In this document: positions 16,721 to 24,819 of the stretch, one piece after another | Layout of the letters: each line of letters begins with the position of its first letter | Numbering within the stretch: position 1 is the first letter of the stretch | NCBI RefSeq assembly: GCF_900101045.1 | Contig: NZ_FNFN01000001.1 | Span: 1-64,000 of the forward strand | Source of the DNA: Nocardioides sp. YR527 | GTDB taxonomy: Bacteria; Actinomycetota; Actinomycetes; Propionibacteriales; Nocardioidaceae | Length of the DNA: 64,000 nucleotides | Reading direction: 5' to 3' | Position numbers and translations under genes: made by a program | The notes under the pieces: model-generated | Database searches by the model: none | Seen by the model: the letters and a program-made list of their open reading frames with translations, nothing else | Told to the model about the DNA's origin: nothing

Positions 16721-18217
16721 ATGGATCTCACCATCATCGTCATCTACCTCGCCGCCATGGTCGCCTTCGGCTGGTGGGGCAAGAGCCGGACCCAGGACAG
16801 CTCCGACTTCCTCGTCGCCGGCCGCCGGCTGGGTCCGGTGCTCTACACCGGCACCATGGCCGCAGTCGTACTCGGCGGTGCCTCGACCGTCGGCGGCGTC
16901 GCGCTCGGCTACGAGTACGGCATCTCCGGGGCCTGGCTGGTCGCGGCGATCGCGTTCGGCGTCCTGGCGCTGAGCCTGTTCTTCGCCGGCAGGATCCAGC
17001 GGCTGCGGATCTTCACCGTGGCCCAGATGCTGGCGCTGCGCTACGGCGTCGGAGCGACCGCGGCCTCTGGCGTGGTCATGATGGCCTACACCCTGATGCT
17101 CACCGTCACCTCCACGATGGCGTACGCGACCGTGTTCAACGTCCTCTTCGGCACCGACCGGGTCGTCTCCATCCTGATCGGCGGCGTCATCGTGGTGATC
17201 TACTCCAGCATCGGCGGGATGTGGTCGATCACCCTGACCGACATGGTGCAGTTCGCGCTGAAGACCATCGGTGTCTTCTTCCTGCTCCTGCCCTTCACCT
17301 GGAACCACGCCGGCGGCCTGGACGGGATCAAGGCCCGTGCCGCGGACTCGGTCTTCGACCTCGGTGCGATCGGCACGGGGACCATCATCACCTACGTCGT
17401 CGTCTACACCCTGGGCATGCTGATCGGGCAGGACATCTGGCAGCGGGTCTTCACCGCCCGTTCGCCGCAGGTGGCGCGCTGGGGCGGCACCGCAGCCGGT
17501 GTCTACTGTCTGCTCTACGGTGTGGCCGGCGCCCTGATCGGTGCCGCGGCCTCCACCTTCATCACCGTCGACAACCGCGACGACGCCTACGCCACCATCG
17601 CCGAGTCGATCCTCCCTGTCGGCATCAGCGGGCTGGTGCTCGCCGCCGCGGTCGCCGCGATGATGTCGACCGCCTCGGGTGCGCTGATCGCGACGGCGAC
17701 CGTGGCGCGCACGGATGTGCAGCCGCTGCTCGCCCGACTCGTCGGACGCACCCCGGCGCTGGTCCAGGACGAGGCGGAGAACCCCGAGCACGACGTGCTC
17801 GCCAACCGGATCTACGTCGTCGTGATCGGCCTCGTCGTCGTCGTCATCTCGTCCCTTCTCGACGATGTCGTCTCGGGCCTGACGATCGCCTACGACATCC
17901 TCGTCGGCGGTCTGCTGGTCCCGATCCTCGGTGGCTTCCTGTGGCGCCGCGGGACCGGCGCCGGCGCGGTGACGGCGATGGTCGCCGGCACCGTCGCCAC
18001 GCTGGGGACCATGGCGATCGTCGGCGACGTGCTCGCCAACGAGCCGGTCTACGCAGGCCTCGCCGCCAGCGCCGTGGCGTACGTCGTCGTCAGCCTGCTC
18101 ACCCGCCCGACCGACCCCGCGGTGATGCGGGAGTGGACCGATCGGCTCGCAGGTCGAGAGAGCTCGGACGGATCCGGCGTCGCGGCCGTTCTGGCCACCG
18201 AGGAGCGACCTATCTGA
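16721..18217 (+). CDS. Sodium/solute symporter (SSS family)
   Basis: A 498-residue SSS (SLC5-like) transporter with about 13 hydrophobic segments starting at residue 3. Family features are FLVAGRRLGPVLYTGTMAA near the N-terminus, GGASTVGGVALGYEYG, and the sodium-site region IGGMWSITLTDMVQF. It uses the sodium gradient to import a small organic solute. Last gene of the operon, 27 bases after the ThDP enzyme gene, so the operon carries two different importers (NCS1 and SSS). Substrate unknown; an amino acid or guanidino compound fits the context. Confidence 0.88.
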   Translation: MDLTIIVIYLAAMVAFGWWGKSRTQDSSDFLVAGRRLGPVLYTGTMAAVVLGGASTVGGVALGYEYGISGAWLVAAIAFGVLALSLFFAGRIQRLRIFTVAQMLALRYGVGATAASGVVMMAYTLMLTVTSTMAYATVFNVLFGTDRVVSILIGGVIVVIYSSIGGMWSITLTDMVQFALKTIGVFFLLLPFTWNHAGGLDGIKARAADSVFDLGAIGTGTIITYVVVYTLGMLIGQDIWQRVFTARSPQVARWGGTAAGVYCLLYGVAGALIGAAASTFITVDNRDDAYATIAESILPVGISGLVLAAAVAAMMSTASGALIATATVARTDVQPLLARLVGRTPALVQDEAENPEHDVLANRIYVVVIGLVVVVISSLLDDVVSGLTIAYDILVGGLLVPILGGFLWRRGTGAGAVTAMVAGTVATLGTMAIVGDVLANEPVYAGLAASAVAYVVVSLLTRPTDPAVMREWTDRLAGRESSDGSGVAAVLATEERPI

Positions 18218-18221
18218 AAAT

Positions 18222-18239
18222 GTGCATTGTCAAATGCAC
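18222..18239. promoter_or_regulatory. Perfect dyad upstream of lipase-tetR
   Basis: gtgcatt (18222-18228) and aatgcac (18233-18239) are exact reverse complements with the spacer gtca. The dyad begins 4 bases after the symporter stop and about 55 bases before the lipase ATG. The second lipase-operon gene encodes a TetR regulator, and such regulators bind dyads of this size near their own operon, so this is a good autoregulatory operator candidate. Confidence 0.5.
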
Positions 18240-18292
18240 GCGCTCGTCCTAGGGTCGGCTGTGTCCGGTTCGCCTGGAGAGAGTGGTCTGCC

Positions 18293-19147
18293 ATGCTCAA
18301 GCGTTCTGCCGTCATCCGTGCCGCCGTGGGGCTGCTCGCGGCCTCGACCCTGCTGATCGCCCCACCTGCGCAGGCGGCGGGCGGCGTCAATGACGCCGCG
18401 TGCCGGCCATCGGCCGACCACCCCAACCCGGTCGTCTTCCTGCACGGGCTGGGAGCCAACAAGGACGAGGACCTCAACTTCCTCCAGGCCGACGTCGCGG
18501 CCCAGGGCTACTGCACCTACAGCCTGACCTACGGCGCCGGCGCCTACGGCCCGTTCGTCGGCGGCGTCGGTGACATCGCCAGGTCGGCGGCGCAGATCAA
18601 GGCGTTCGTCCAGGACGTGCTGAGGCAGACCGGCGCCGCGAAGGTCGACCTGGTCGGCCACTCCGAGGGAGGGTTCCAGACGCTCTACGTCACCAAGACG
18701 CAGGGCATCTCCGACCGGATCGACAAGGTCGTCGCCATCGCGCCGCCGACCCACGGCACCACCTTCGCCGGGCTCTACCGGCTCGGCATGGCCCTGGGCG
18801 CGGACGATCTGGCCGGACAGGTCCTGACCACCTTCGGCTGCGTGGCCTGCACCCAGCTGGTCACCGACGGCAGCGCCGTACGCACCCTGACGAGCGGCCC
18901 GATCGCGCAGCCCGGCGTGACGTACACGATCATCCAGTCGAGGTACGACGAGCTCGTCACGCCCACCGAGACCTCCTTCGTGCGCGAGCCGGGCGTCACC
19001 AACACCTACGTGCAGGACGTCTGCCCGTACGACCCGGTCGGCCACATCGGCGAGGCCTACGACACCAACGTCTGGCACCTGGTCAAGAACGCTCTCGACC
19101 CGGCCGACGCCGCCCCGTTCGTCTGCTCGGTCGGGTCGCCCGGCTGA
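18293..19147 (+). CDS. Secreted triacylglycerol lipase / esterase
   Basis: A 284-residue exported alpha/beta hydrolase of the actinobacterial lipase class 2 type. A Sec signal peptide (residues 1-28) ends in AQA before AGG. The oxyanion segment VVFLHGLG is at 48-55, the nucleophile elbow GHSEGG at 122-127 (Ser124), and Asp and His candidates lie near SRYDELV and VGHIGEAYD. Two cysteines in FGCVACTQL may pair. I use the ATG at 18293, which gives a proper signal peptide with ggagagag upstream. It overlaps the TetR gene start in a TGATG junction. Confidence 0.87.
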   Translation: MLKRSAVIRAAVGLLAASTLLIAPPAQAAGGVNDAACRPSADHPNPVVFLHGLGANKDEDLNFLQADVAAQGYCTYSLTYGAGAYGPFVGGVGDIARSAAQIKAFVQDVLRQTGAAKVDLVGHSEGGFQTLYVTKTQGISDRIDKVVAIAPPTHGTTFAGLYRLGMALGADDLAGQVLTTFGCVACTQLVTDGSAVRTLTSGPIAQPGVTYTIIQSRYDELVTPTETSFVREPGVTNTYVQDVCPYDPVGHIGEAYDTNVWHLVKNALDPADAAPFVCSVGSPG

Positions 19148-19782
19148 TGGCGCAGGAGGGCCGGTCCTACGGCGGGCTGACCCGCGAGGAGCGTGACGCG
19201 CAGCGCCGCCAGCGGCTTCTGGAGACCGCCACGGAGATCATCGGCACGCAGGGCTACGCGGCGACCACGATCCCGGGTGTGTGCGCCGCCTCCAAGGTGT
19301 CGACGCGGCACTTCTACGAGATCTATCCCGGCAAGGAGGATCTCTTCGTCGACCTCTACGACCGGATCACCGCGGACTCCTACGCGCGAGTGGCGACATC
19401 CTTGGCGGCGACCACCGGGAAGCCGATCTTCGAGCGGGTGCCGGCGGCGGTGCTGGCCTATCTCGACCCGATGCTCAAGGACCGCCGCGTCGCCCGGATC
19501 GCGTTCGTGGAGATCATGGGCGCGAGCCCACGCATCGAGAAGCTCCGGCTCGACTATCGCGAGACCTTGGTCGACATCGTGGGCACCGAGTGCACCGCCT
19601 CCGTGGGACGGGGCGAGATCCTCGATCGGGACTGGCGCTTCGCCGCGCTGGCTCTGGTGGGTGCGGTGACCGCCATCGTCTACGACTGGGCGCTGCATCA
19701 GCCGCGCTCGGGCCGCGAGGCGCTCGAGAACCAGCTGGCCGATCTCGCGCTCGTCCTGCTGACCGCGGACCCGCCTGCCTAG
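19147..19782 (+). CDS. TetR/AcrR family transcriptional regulator
   Basis: A 211-residue repressor with the N-terminal TetR helix-turn-helix at about residues 18-64 (RRQRLLETATEIIGTQGY, then STRHFYEIYPGKEDLF) and a helical ligand-binding C-terminal part. Translationally coupled to the secreted lipase gene (1-base overlap), it probably controls that gene from the dyad at 18222-18239. Ligand is unknown; fatty acids released by the lipase would be logical but this is inference. Confidence 0.88.
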   Translation: MAQEGRSYGGLTREERDAQRRQRLLETATEIIGTQGYAATTIPGVCAASKVSTRHFYEIYPGKEDLFVDLYDRITADSYARVATSLAATTGKPIFERVPAAVLAYLDPMLKDRRVARIAFVEIMGASPRIEKLRLDYRETLVDIVGTECTASVGRGEILDRDWRFAALALVGAVTAIVYDWALHQPRSGREALENQLADLALVLLTADPPA

Positions 19783-19846
19783 GGTTGCCCGCGTATCTCC
19801 TCGCCATCTGGGTACCGACCAGTTCTACAGCGATGAGGAGGAACAC

Positions 19847-20170
19847 ATGTTCAAGAAACCAGCATTGTTGGCTGCCTTCGGTATCGGCTACGTCCTCGGC
19901 GCTCGCGCTGGACGTGAGCGCTACGACGCGATGGTGGCCAAGGCACAGGAGCTGTGGCACGACCCGCGGGTCCAGGAGAAGGCGCACCGCGCTCGGGTCG
20001 TGGCCGAGGAGAAGGCGGACACGGCCCGGCACACCATCCAGGACAAGATGCCTGGCGACCACACGTCGTCCTCGGCACCTACCCCGACGCCCCAGACGAC
20101 GCCGAGCGCGCCGCGTCCCCACACCACCACGGACCCGGTGACCGACATGCCGCGGGGGTGGGAGTCGTGA
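19847..20170 (+). CDS. Small YtxH-like protein
   Basis: A 107-residue protein. The N-terminus KKPALLAAFGIGYVLGARAGRERYDAM (residues 3-29) is the short membrane helix plus basic motif of YtxH-like / DUF actinobacterial proteins. A charged amphipathic helix of about 35 residues follows, then a Thr/Pro/Ser-rich tail. Its stop overlaps the GTG of the holin-X-type gene, and the third gene (DUF3618) follows by overlap, so the three form a compact operon. A role in envelope organisation or stress is often assumed for this set; nothing in the sequence shows it directly. Confidence 0.72.
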   Translation: MFKKPALLAAFGIGYVLGARAGRERYDAMVAKAQELWHDPRVQEKAHRARVVAEEKADTARHTIQDKMPGDHTSSSAPTPTPQTTPSAPRPHTTTDPVTDMPRGWES

Positions 20171-20592
20171 CGGTTCATCATCAGAGCGACGCATCGATGG
20201 GTGAGCTGGTCTCGCGACTCTCCACGGAGATGTCCAGCCTCATGCGAGGCGAGGTCGAGCTCGCTCGCCTCGAGCTGACCGAGAAGGCCAAGCACACGGG
20301 CAAGGGGGCCGGGGCGTTCGGCGCGGCCGGCCTGGTCGCTCTGTACGGCCTCGGGGTCCTGATCGCTGCGGCGATCCTCGCCCTGGCGCTGGTCATGGAT
20401 GCCTGGCTGGCCGCGGTGCTGGTCGGAGTCGTGCTCCTGGCGATCGCCGGCGGCGTCGCCCTGTTCGGGAAGAAGCAGGTCTCCGAGGGGACCCCGATGA
20501 AGCCCGAACGCGCCACCGAGAACCTCAGGCGGGACGTGGAAGCCGTCAAGCACCGCCACGTCGAGGATCACACCCCGAGGAGCACGCCATGA
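20167..20592 (+). CDS. Phage holin family / holin-X-like membrane protein (DUF1469)
   Basis: A 141-residue membrane protein of the actinobacterial holin-X superfamily. An amphipathic N-terminal helix (ASMGELVSRLSTEMSSLMRG) is followed by two adjacent membrane helices at about residues 49-72 and 76-98 and a charged C-terminal tail. The GTG at 20167 overlaps the previous stop and gives the family N-terminus. Despite the name these chromosomal proteins are not phage lysis proteins; no prophage genes are near. Ends with a 4-base overlap into the DUF3618 gene. Confidence 0.8.
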   Translation: MTVHHQSDASMGELVSRLSTEMSSLMRGEVELARLELTEKAKHTGKGAGAFGAAGLVALYGLGVLIAAAILALALVMDAWLAAVLVGVVLLAIAGGVALFGKKQVSEGTPMKPERATENLRRDVEAVKHRHVEDHTPRSTP

Positions 20593-20879
20593 CGAACCAC
20601 CATGTCACCAGGCCCGTCGAGGCAGGCGACGACAGCATCGCGGCGGTCGAGGCCGACCTGGACACCACCCGACACCAGATGGCCGACACCCTCGACGAGC
20701 TCGCCTCGCGGCTGGACGTGAAGACGCGCGGGAAGGAGAAGGCTCAGGAGGTGAAGCAGCGTACGCAGGTGGCGGTCAGGTCCCGAGACGTACAGATTCG
20801 AAGCGGCATCGTCGCGGCGATCGTGCTCAGCCTGATCCTGATGCTGGCCCGGAGGAAGCGCCGGCTCAGCGCCGAGTAG
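20589..20879 (+). CDS. DUF3618 domain protein
   Basis: A 96-residue protein. Residues 20-55 match the DUF3618 pattern (VEADLDTTRHQMADTLDELASRLDVK), a helical hairpin-like segment. It is followed by one C-terminal membrane helix at about 73-89 ending in the basic RRKRRL. The third member of the YtxH / holin-X / DUF3618 operon, all small and membrane-anchored. Its end overlaps the convergent PLP-decarboxylase gene by 14 bases. Molecular function unknown. Confidence 0.83.
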   Translation: MTNHHVTRPVEAGDDSIAAVEADLDTTRHQMADTLDELASRLDVKTRGKEKAQEVKQRTQVAVRSRDVQIRSGIVAAIVLSLILMLARRKRRLSAE

Positions 20880-22299
20880 GCCGGGTCAGCCGGTCGAGGA
20901 AGGCCACGAGCAGTGCCTCGCGCATCGCGGCGGAGGCCAGGTCGAGCATCGCGTTGACCTCGGCCATCCGCTGCGGCAGCGCGAGTTCGCCCTTCTCCGA
21001 GCCGGCGGCGCCGACGAGCCCGGCGGCGAGCAGCAGGCCGTCGAAGTCCTCCTCCGACAACGAGTTCGGGTCGAGGTCGCCGATGAACGTGGCGACGGCG
21101 GGGTCGACCGTGACCGGGCCGGCCGCCACGGCCGCCGCGACCGCCTCGGCGAGAGCGGCGAGAAGCTCAGCTACGTGGGGGAGCGTCGCCGCGCTCACCG
21201 ACAGGTGGATGGTGGCGGGGGAGCCGGCGAAGGACATCTGCGGCTGGACGTACCAGCCACGCGCCGCCATCTCGTCGCAGACCGTGAACGGGTCGCAGCT
21301 GCCGTCGGTGGTGAGCGCGAGAAGCGTCGAGTCGGGAGTGCTGACCACGGCGAGCTCGGGCATCTCATCGACGCCGGCGCGGATGCGGTCAACGGCCTCG
21401 AAGACGTCGCGGGCGAGCCGCTCGTACCCCTCATCGCCCAACGAGCGCAGCACCGCCCAGGCGCCGGCCAGCGGCCCACCCGACTTCGTCGACTGCATCG
21501 TGGAGTTGAGCATGGTGTAGCCCGGCCAGGCGGCCGAGGCGAAGAACTGCGGCCGCCTCAGGTCCGGGGTGCGGTGCAGCAGCACCGAGGTGCCCTTGGG
21601 GGCGTAGGCGTACTTGTGCAGGTCGACGGAGATCGAGGTGACTCCCTCGACCGCGAACGTCCAGGCCGGTACGTCCCGCCCCAGCCGTGTCGCATAGGGC
21701 AGCACCCAGCCACCGATGCACGCGTCGACGTGGCAGCGGATCCCGCGCTCGGCCGCGGCTGCCGCGATCGCGGTGACCGGGTCGACGACCCCGTGCGCAT
21801 AGGACGGCGCCGAGGCGACGACCAGCACGGTGCGGTCGTCCATCGCCGCGGCCATCGCGGCCGGGTCCGCCCGGAAGTCGGGTCCGACCGGCACCAGGAC
21901 CGGCTCGACGCCGAAGTAGTGCGCGGCCTTGTGGAACGCGGCGTGGGCGGTCGAGGGCAGCACCATCCGTGGCCGCTCGACCCCCGGATGCGCGTCGCGC
22001 GCCGCCTGCACCGCGAGCAGCACCGACTCGGTGCCACCGGAGGTGACGGTGCCGACCACGGACTCGGGCGCGCCGAGGAGGTCCGCGGCGGTGCCGACCA
22101 CCTCGGTCTCCATCCGGAGCAGGCTCGGGAACGCGGTCGGGTCCAGGCCGTTCGAGCCGGCGTAGGCCGCCACCGCCTCGCGACCGATCCGGTCGATGTC
22201 GGGCAGGCCGGAGTCGTAGACGTAGGCGAGCGTGCGGCCACCGTGCACAGGCAGGTCAGCGGACTGCAGCTCGCGGAGCTGGGTCAGGGCGTCGGTCAT
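20866..22299 (-). CDS. PLP-dependent decarboxylase / lyase (sphingosine-1-phosphate lyase-like, group II)
   Basis: A 477-residue fold-type I pyridoxal-phosphate enzyme of the group II decarboxylase / sphingosine-phosphate lyase superfamily. The PLP lysine is K229 in SVDLHKYAYAPKG, Asp192 in HVDACIGG should pair with the pyridine nitrogen, and TSGGTES at 86-92 forms the phosphate loop. The segment WPGYTMLNSTMQSTKSGG resembles S1P lyase and aromatic-amine relatives. Coupled to the upstream transporter gene (4-base ATGA overlap), so the two may import and decarboxylate or cleave the same compound. Substrate cannot be read. Confidence 0.83.
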   Translation of the reverse strand: MTDALTQLRELQSADLPVHGGRTLAYVYDSGLPDIDRIGREAVAAYAGSNGLDPTAFPSLLRMETEVVGTAADLLGAPESVVGTVTSGGTESVLLAVQAARDAHPGVERPRMVLPSTAHAAFHKAAHYFGVEPVLVPVGPDFRADPAAMAAAMDDRTVLVVASAPSYAHGVVDPVTAIAAAAAERGIRCHVDACIGGWVLPYATRLGRDVPAWTFAVEGVTSISVDLHKYAYAPKGTSVLLHRTPDLRRPQFFASAAWPGYTMLNSTMQSTKSGGPLAGAWAVLRSLGDEGYERLARDVFEAVDRIRAGVDEMPELAVVSTPDSTLLALTTDGSCDPFTVCDEMAARGWYVQPQMSFAGSPATIHLSVSAATLPHVAELLAALAEAVAAAVAAGPVTVDPAVATFIGDLDPNSLSEEDFDGLLLAAGLVGAAGSEKGELALPQRMAEVNAMLDLASAAMREALLVAFLDRLTRPTRR

Positions 22300-23636
22300 A
22301 CGGTCACGGTCCCATCTACGTCGTCGGCGGTGAGCGAGTAGCCCCGCAGCCACAGCAGGCTGAGCAGGGCCAGGCAGGCCGGGAGCACCGAGAAGCCGAG
22401 CGTGATCGCGGTCAGTGCCGAGTCGGGCTGGGCGACGTCGGTGCCGGTCGATGACCGGTAGCCACCGAGTGCCAGAACCGCTGCGTAGACGCCCGGACCG
22501 AGCGCGAGCCCGAGGGTCTCCCCGGCGGTCCAGACTCCGGTGTAGACCCCGATCCGGCTCGACCCGCTACGCCGGGCGTCGACGGCGGCGGCGTCGGGAA
22601 GCATTGCCATCGGAAAGACCTGGCACCCGGCGTACCCGACCCCCACCAGCACCACCGCGGCGTAGACCAGCGCCACCGGTGCGGTCTGGGCGGTGGCGGC
22701 GAGGAGCGCGCCGACGGCGAGGACGACCGAGGCGGCGACGTACCCGTTCTTCTTGCCGATCCTGGCCCCGAGCGCGGCCCACGCGGGGGTGAGCAGCAGT
22801 GCGGGGCCGACGAAGCAGACGAACAGGATCGTCGCCGCGCCGTCGCGGCCGATCACGTTACCGGCGAGGTAGTCGACGCCGGCCAGCATCGCCCCGAAGG
22901 CGACCGCCTGGATCACGAACGTGATCAGCAGCCGGCGGAAGTCGGGTGCCGCGGCCACGATCCGGAGCTGGTCGCGCAGCGTGCCGGCCCCGGGCTGGAC
23001 GGTGTGGACTGGCGCCCGGCGGGTCCCGACGTACGCACTGAGGACCCCGATCAGGATGAGCACCGCCATCACCACGCCCATCACCCGGTAGCCGTCGCGG
23101 CCACCGACCGCGTCGCGGATCATCGGCGCGGTCGCGCCGGCGAGCAGGATGGTGAGTGCCAGGATCGCGACCCGCCAGGTCATCAGCCGGGTGCGTTCGT
23201 CGTAGGACTCGGTCAGCTCGGCGGGCATGGCGACGTAGGGCACCTGGAAGAAGGCGTACGCCGTCGCGCAGCCCAGGAACACGATCAGCACCCAGGCAGC
23301 CTCGAGCCCGGTCGCCATCGACGGTGCCGCGAACAGCAGCGCGAACGTCACCGCCAGCGCGATCCCCGCCCGGCGCAGCCACGGCCGCCGCGGCCCCCGC
23401 GGGTCCACCGTCCGGTCGCTGATCCGGCCGGCGATCGGGTTCAGCACGACATCCCACGCCTTCGGCGCGAACACGATGAACCCCGCCGCCAGTGCGGCGA
23501 TCCCGAGGCTGTCGGTCAGGTAGGGGAGCAGCATCAGCCCCGGGATGGTGCCGAACGTGCCGGTCGCCACGGACCCGGAGCCATAGCCGATCCGTACGCC
23601 GAGCGGGAGGGTCGGGCTGGCGGGCATGCCCGACAT
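22296..23636 (-). CDS. MFS transporter of the glycoside-pentoside-hexuronide (GPH) type
   Basis: A 446-residue transporter with 12 predicted membrane helices. The early segment GYGSGSVATGTFGTIPGLMLLPYLTDSLG and the loop WDVVLNPIAGRISDRT are characteristic of the GPH / MelB-like subgroup, which moves sugars or other solutes with a cation. It is the first gene of a two-gene operon with the PLP-dependent lyase. Two ATG codons lie at 23636 and 23627 with no clear Shine-Dalgarno, so the start may shift by three residues. Confidence 0.83.
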   Translation of the reverse strand: MSGMPASPTLPLGVRIGYGSGSVATGTFGTIPGLMLLPYLTDSLGIAALAAGFIVFAPKAWDVVLNPIAGRISDRTVDPRGPRRPWLRRAGIALAVTFALLFAAPSMATGLEAAWVLIVFLGCATAYAFFQVPYVAMPAELTESYDERTRLMTWRVAILALTILLAGATAPMIRDAVGGRDGYRVMGVVMAVLILIGVLSAYVGTRRAPVHTVQPGAGTLRDQLRIVAAAPDFRRLLITFVIQAVAFGAMLAGVDYLAGNVIGRDGAATILFVCFVGPALLLTPAWAALGARIGKKNGYVAASVVLAVGALLAATAQTAPVALVYAAVVLVGVGYAGCQVFPMAMLPDAAAVDARRSGSSRIGVYTGVWTAGETLGLALGPGVYAAVLALGGYRSSTGTDVAQPDSALTAITLGFSVLPACLALLSLLWLRGYSLTADDVDGTVTV

Positions 23637-23674
23637 AGTGCCGTGGCTGAGCCCTCGGCGTCAGGGGTTTCGCG

Positions 23675-24172
23675 TCAACCCCTCGCGGGCTCGGCATCTT
23701 CGTCGGAGGAGAGCAGGTCCACGCGCGCTAGCGGGACCGGCCGCACCTCGCGCGGTCCGCCGAGCACGTGTCCGTCCTCGCAGGTCAGCTCGAGGTGCAC
23801 CTCGGCCCCGCAGTCGCGGTGCTCGAGGGCGAGGGCGGAGCCGTGCCCCTCGGCGAGATAGCGGTCGCCCCACGCCATCAACGCGACCAGAGCGGGGTAG
23901 AGATCGAGGCCCTTCTGGGTCAGGCGGTACTCGTGGCGCTGACGCTGACCCTCGGCGTGGTAGGGCACCCGGGTGAGCACGCCCTGCGCGACGAGGGTGT
24001 TGAGCCGGTCGGTGAGCACCGCTCGAGGGACGTCGAGGTTCTTCTGGAGGTCGGCGAAGCGGCGTACGCCGAGGAATGCCTCTCGGAGCACGAGCAGGCT
24101 CCACTTCTCGCCGACCACCGCCAGGGTTCCGGCGACCGAGCATCTGGTGCGGTCGATCTCATCTGCAAGCAC
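23675..24172 (-). CDS. HxlR family transcriptional regulator
   Basis: A 165-residue winged-helix regulator. The HxlR core is at residues 8-100: RCSVAGTLAVVGEKWSLLVLRE, FADLQKNLDVPRAVLTDRL and a wing around YHAEGQRQRHEYRLT. The conserved N-terminal cysteine, C11, which acts as redox or electrophile sensor in several HxlR proteins, is present. About 60 residues beyond the core include CGAEVHLELTCEDGH, which has two more cysteines. The only start is GTG at 24172; a TAGTCT hexamer six bases upstream suggests a leaderless transcript. Divergent from a GNAT gene. Confidence 0.87.
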   Translation of the reverse strand: MLADEIDRTRCSVAGTLAVVGEKWSLLVLREAFLGVRRFADLQKNLDVPRAVLTDRLNTLVAQGVLTRVPYHAEGQRQRHEYRLTQKGLDLYPALVALMAWGDRYLAEGHGSALALEHRDCGAEVHLELTCEDGHVLGGPREVRPVPLARVDLLSSDEDAEPARG

Positions 24173-24192
24173 GGGTCAAGACTACGTCCGCT

Positions 24193-24211
24193 GAATTCGT
24201 TTGACGAACTC
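24193..24211. promoter_or_regulatory. Candidate HxlR operator
   Basis: gaattcgt and acgaactc flank ttg and form a 7-of-8 inverted repeat. Related half-sites recur as gagttcg (24226-24232) and gaactc (24239-24244, inside the GNAT start). The dyad covers the expected -35 position of the predicted leaderless HxlR promoter (-10 TAGTCT at 24179-24184, minus strand), so it is a good autorepression site. Confidence 0.5.
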
Positions 24212-24236
24212 AGCTTGGCGTAGGAGAGTTCGAATC

Positions 24237-24764
24237 ATGAACTCAGCCAAGCCTGTCGAGCTCGGCACGGTCGTCACGAGGCCGGTGCGGCCCGATGACA
24301 TCGCCGCCTTCGAGCGTTTGTGGGGCCGCCTGTCCCAAGAGACGATCTACCGCCGCTTCCACTCGCCGCTGCGCTGCCTGTCGCTCAAGCTGCGGCGATA
24401 TCTCGTCGAGGTCGACCACGACGACCGCGAGGCCTTGGTCGCGGTCGTCGGGGGAGAAGTGATCGCGGTGGCTCGCTATGACCGGAGTCCCGACGACTCG
24501 GGCGCGGCCGAGGTCGCGGTGCTGGTCGAGGACGCCTGGCAGGGACGGGGGATCGGGGTGCAGATGCTGCGCGAGATCGGCGTCCTGGCCGGCCGCCGCG
24601 GGATCCACGTCCTCACCGGTGACGTGCAGGCCGAGAACCGCCAGATGGTGCACATCGCCCGGTCACTGCTCGGTCCCGAGGCGATGCGCTCCTGCGGGCC
24701 GGTGGTGGAGGTACGCGGGCGTCTCCCGATCGAGCAGCTCGCGACCGTCCTGATCGCCTCCTGA
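24237..24764 (+). CDS. GNAT family N-acetyltransferase
   Basis: A 175-residue GCN5-related acetyltransferase. The opening VVTRPVRPDDIAAFERLWGRLSQETIYRRF resembles the single-domain GNATs related to the C-terminal part of Pat-type acetyltransferases. Strand 4 and the acetyl-CoA loop are AEVAVLVEDAWQGRGIGVQML (motif A, GRGIG). I start at the ATG at 24237, with aggag about 10 bases upstream, rather than at an upstream in-frame codon. Divergent from the HxlR gene with operator-like repeats between them, so expression is probably HxlR-controlled. Substrate (small molecule or protein lysine) unknown. Confidence 0.83.
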   Translation: MNSAKPVELGTVVTRPVRPDDIAAFERLWGRLSQETIYRRFHSPLRCLSLKLRRYLVEVDHDDREALVAVVGGEVIAVARYDRSPDDSGAAEVAVLVEDAWQGRGIGVQMLREIGVLAGRRGIHVLTGDVQAENRQMVHIARSLLGPEAMRSCGPVVEVRGRLPIEQLATVLIAS

Positions 24765-24819
24765 TCGCGTCCTGGCGGTGCGGGGAAAGGATCCCTGGCC
24801 CGCGGAGTAGGTTGGCGCC

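Noticed and set aside
15062-17791. A similar 909-codon minus-strand frame opposite the ThDP enzyme and symporter
   Set aside because: Same reason: no motifs, and strong family evidence for the opposite strand.
20167-20592. Prophage lysis gene (holin)
   Set aside because: The holin-X family name is misleading; no other phage gene is near and the three-gene set is common in actinobacterial chromosomes.
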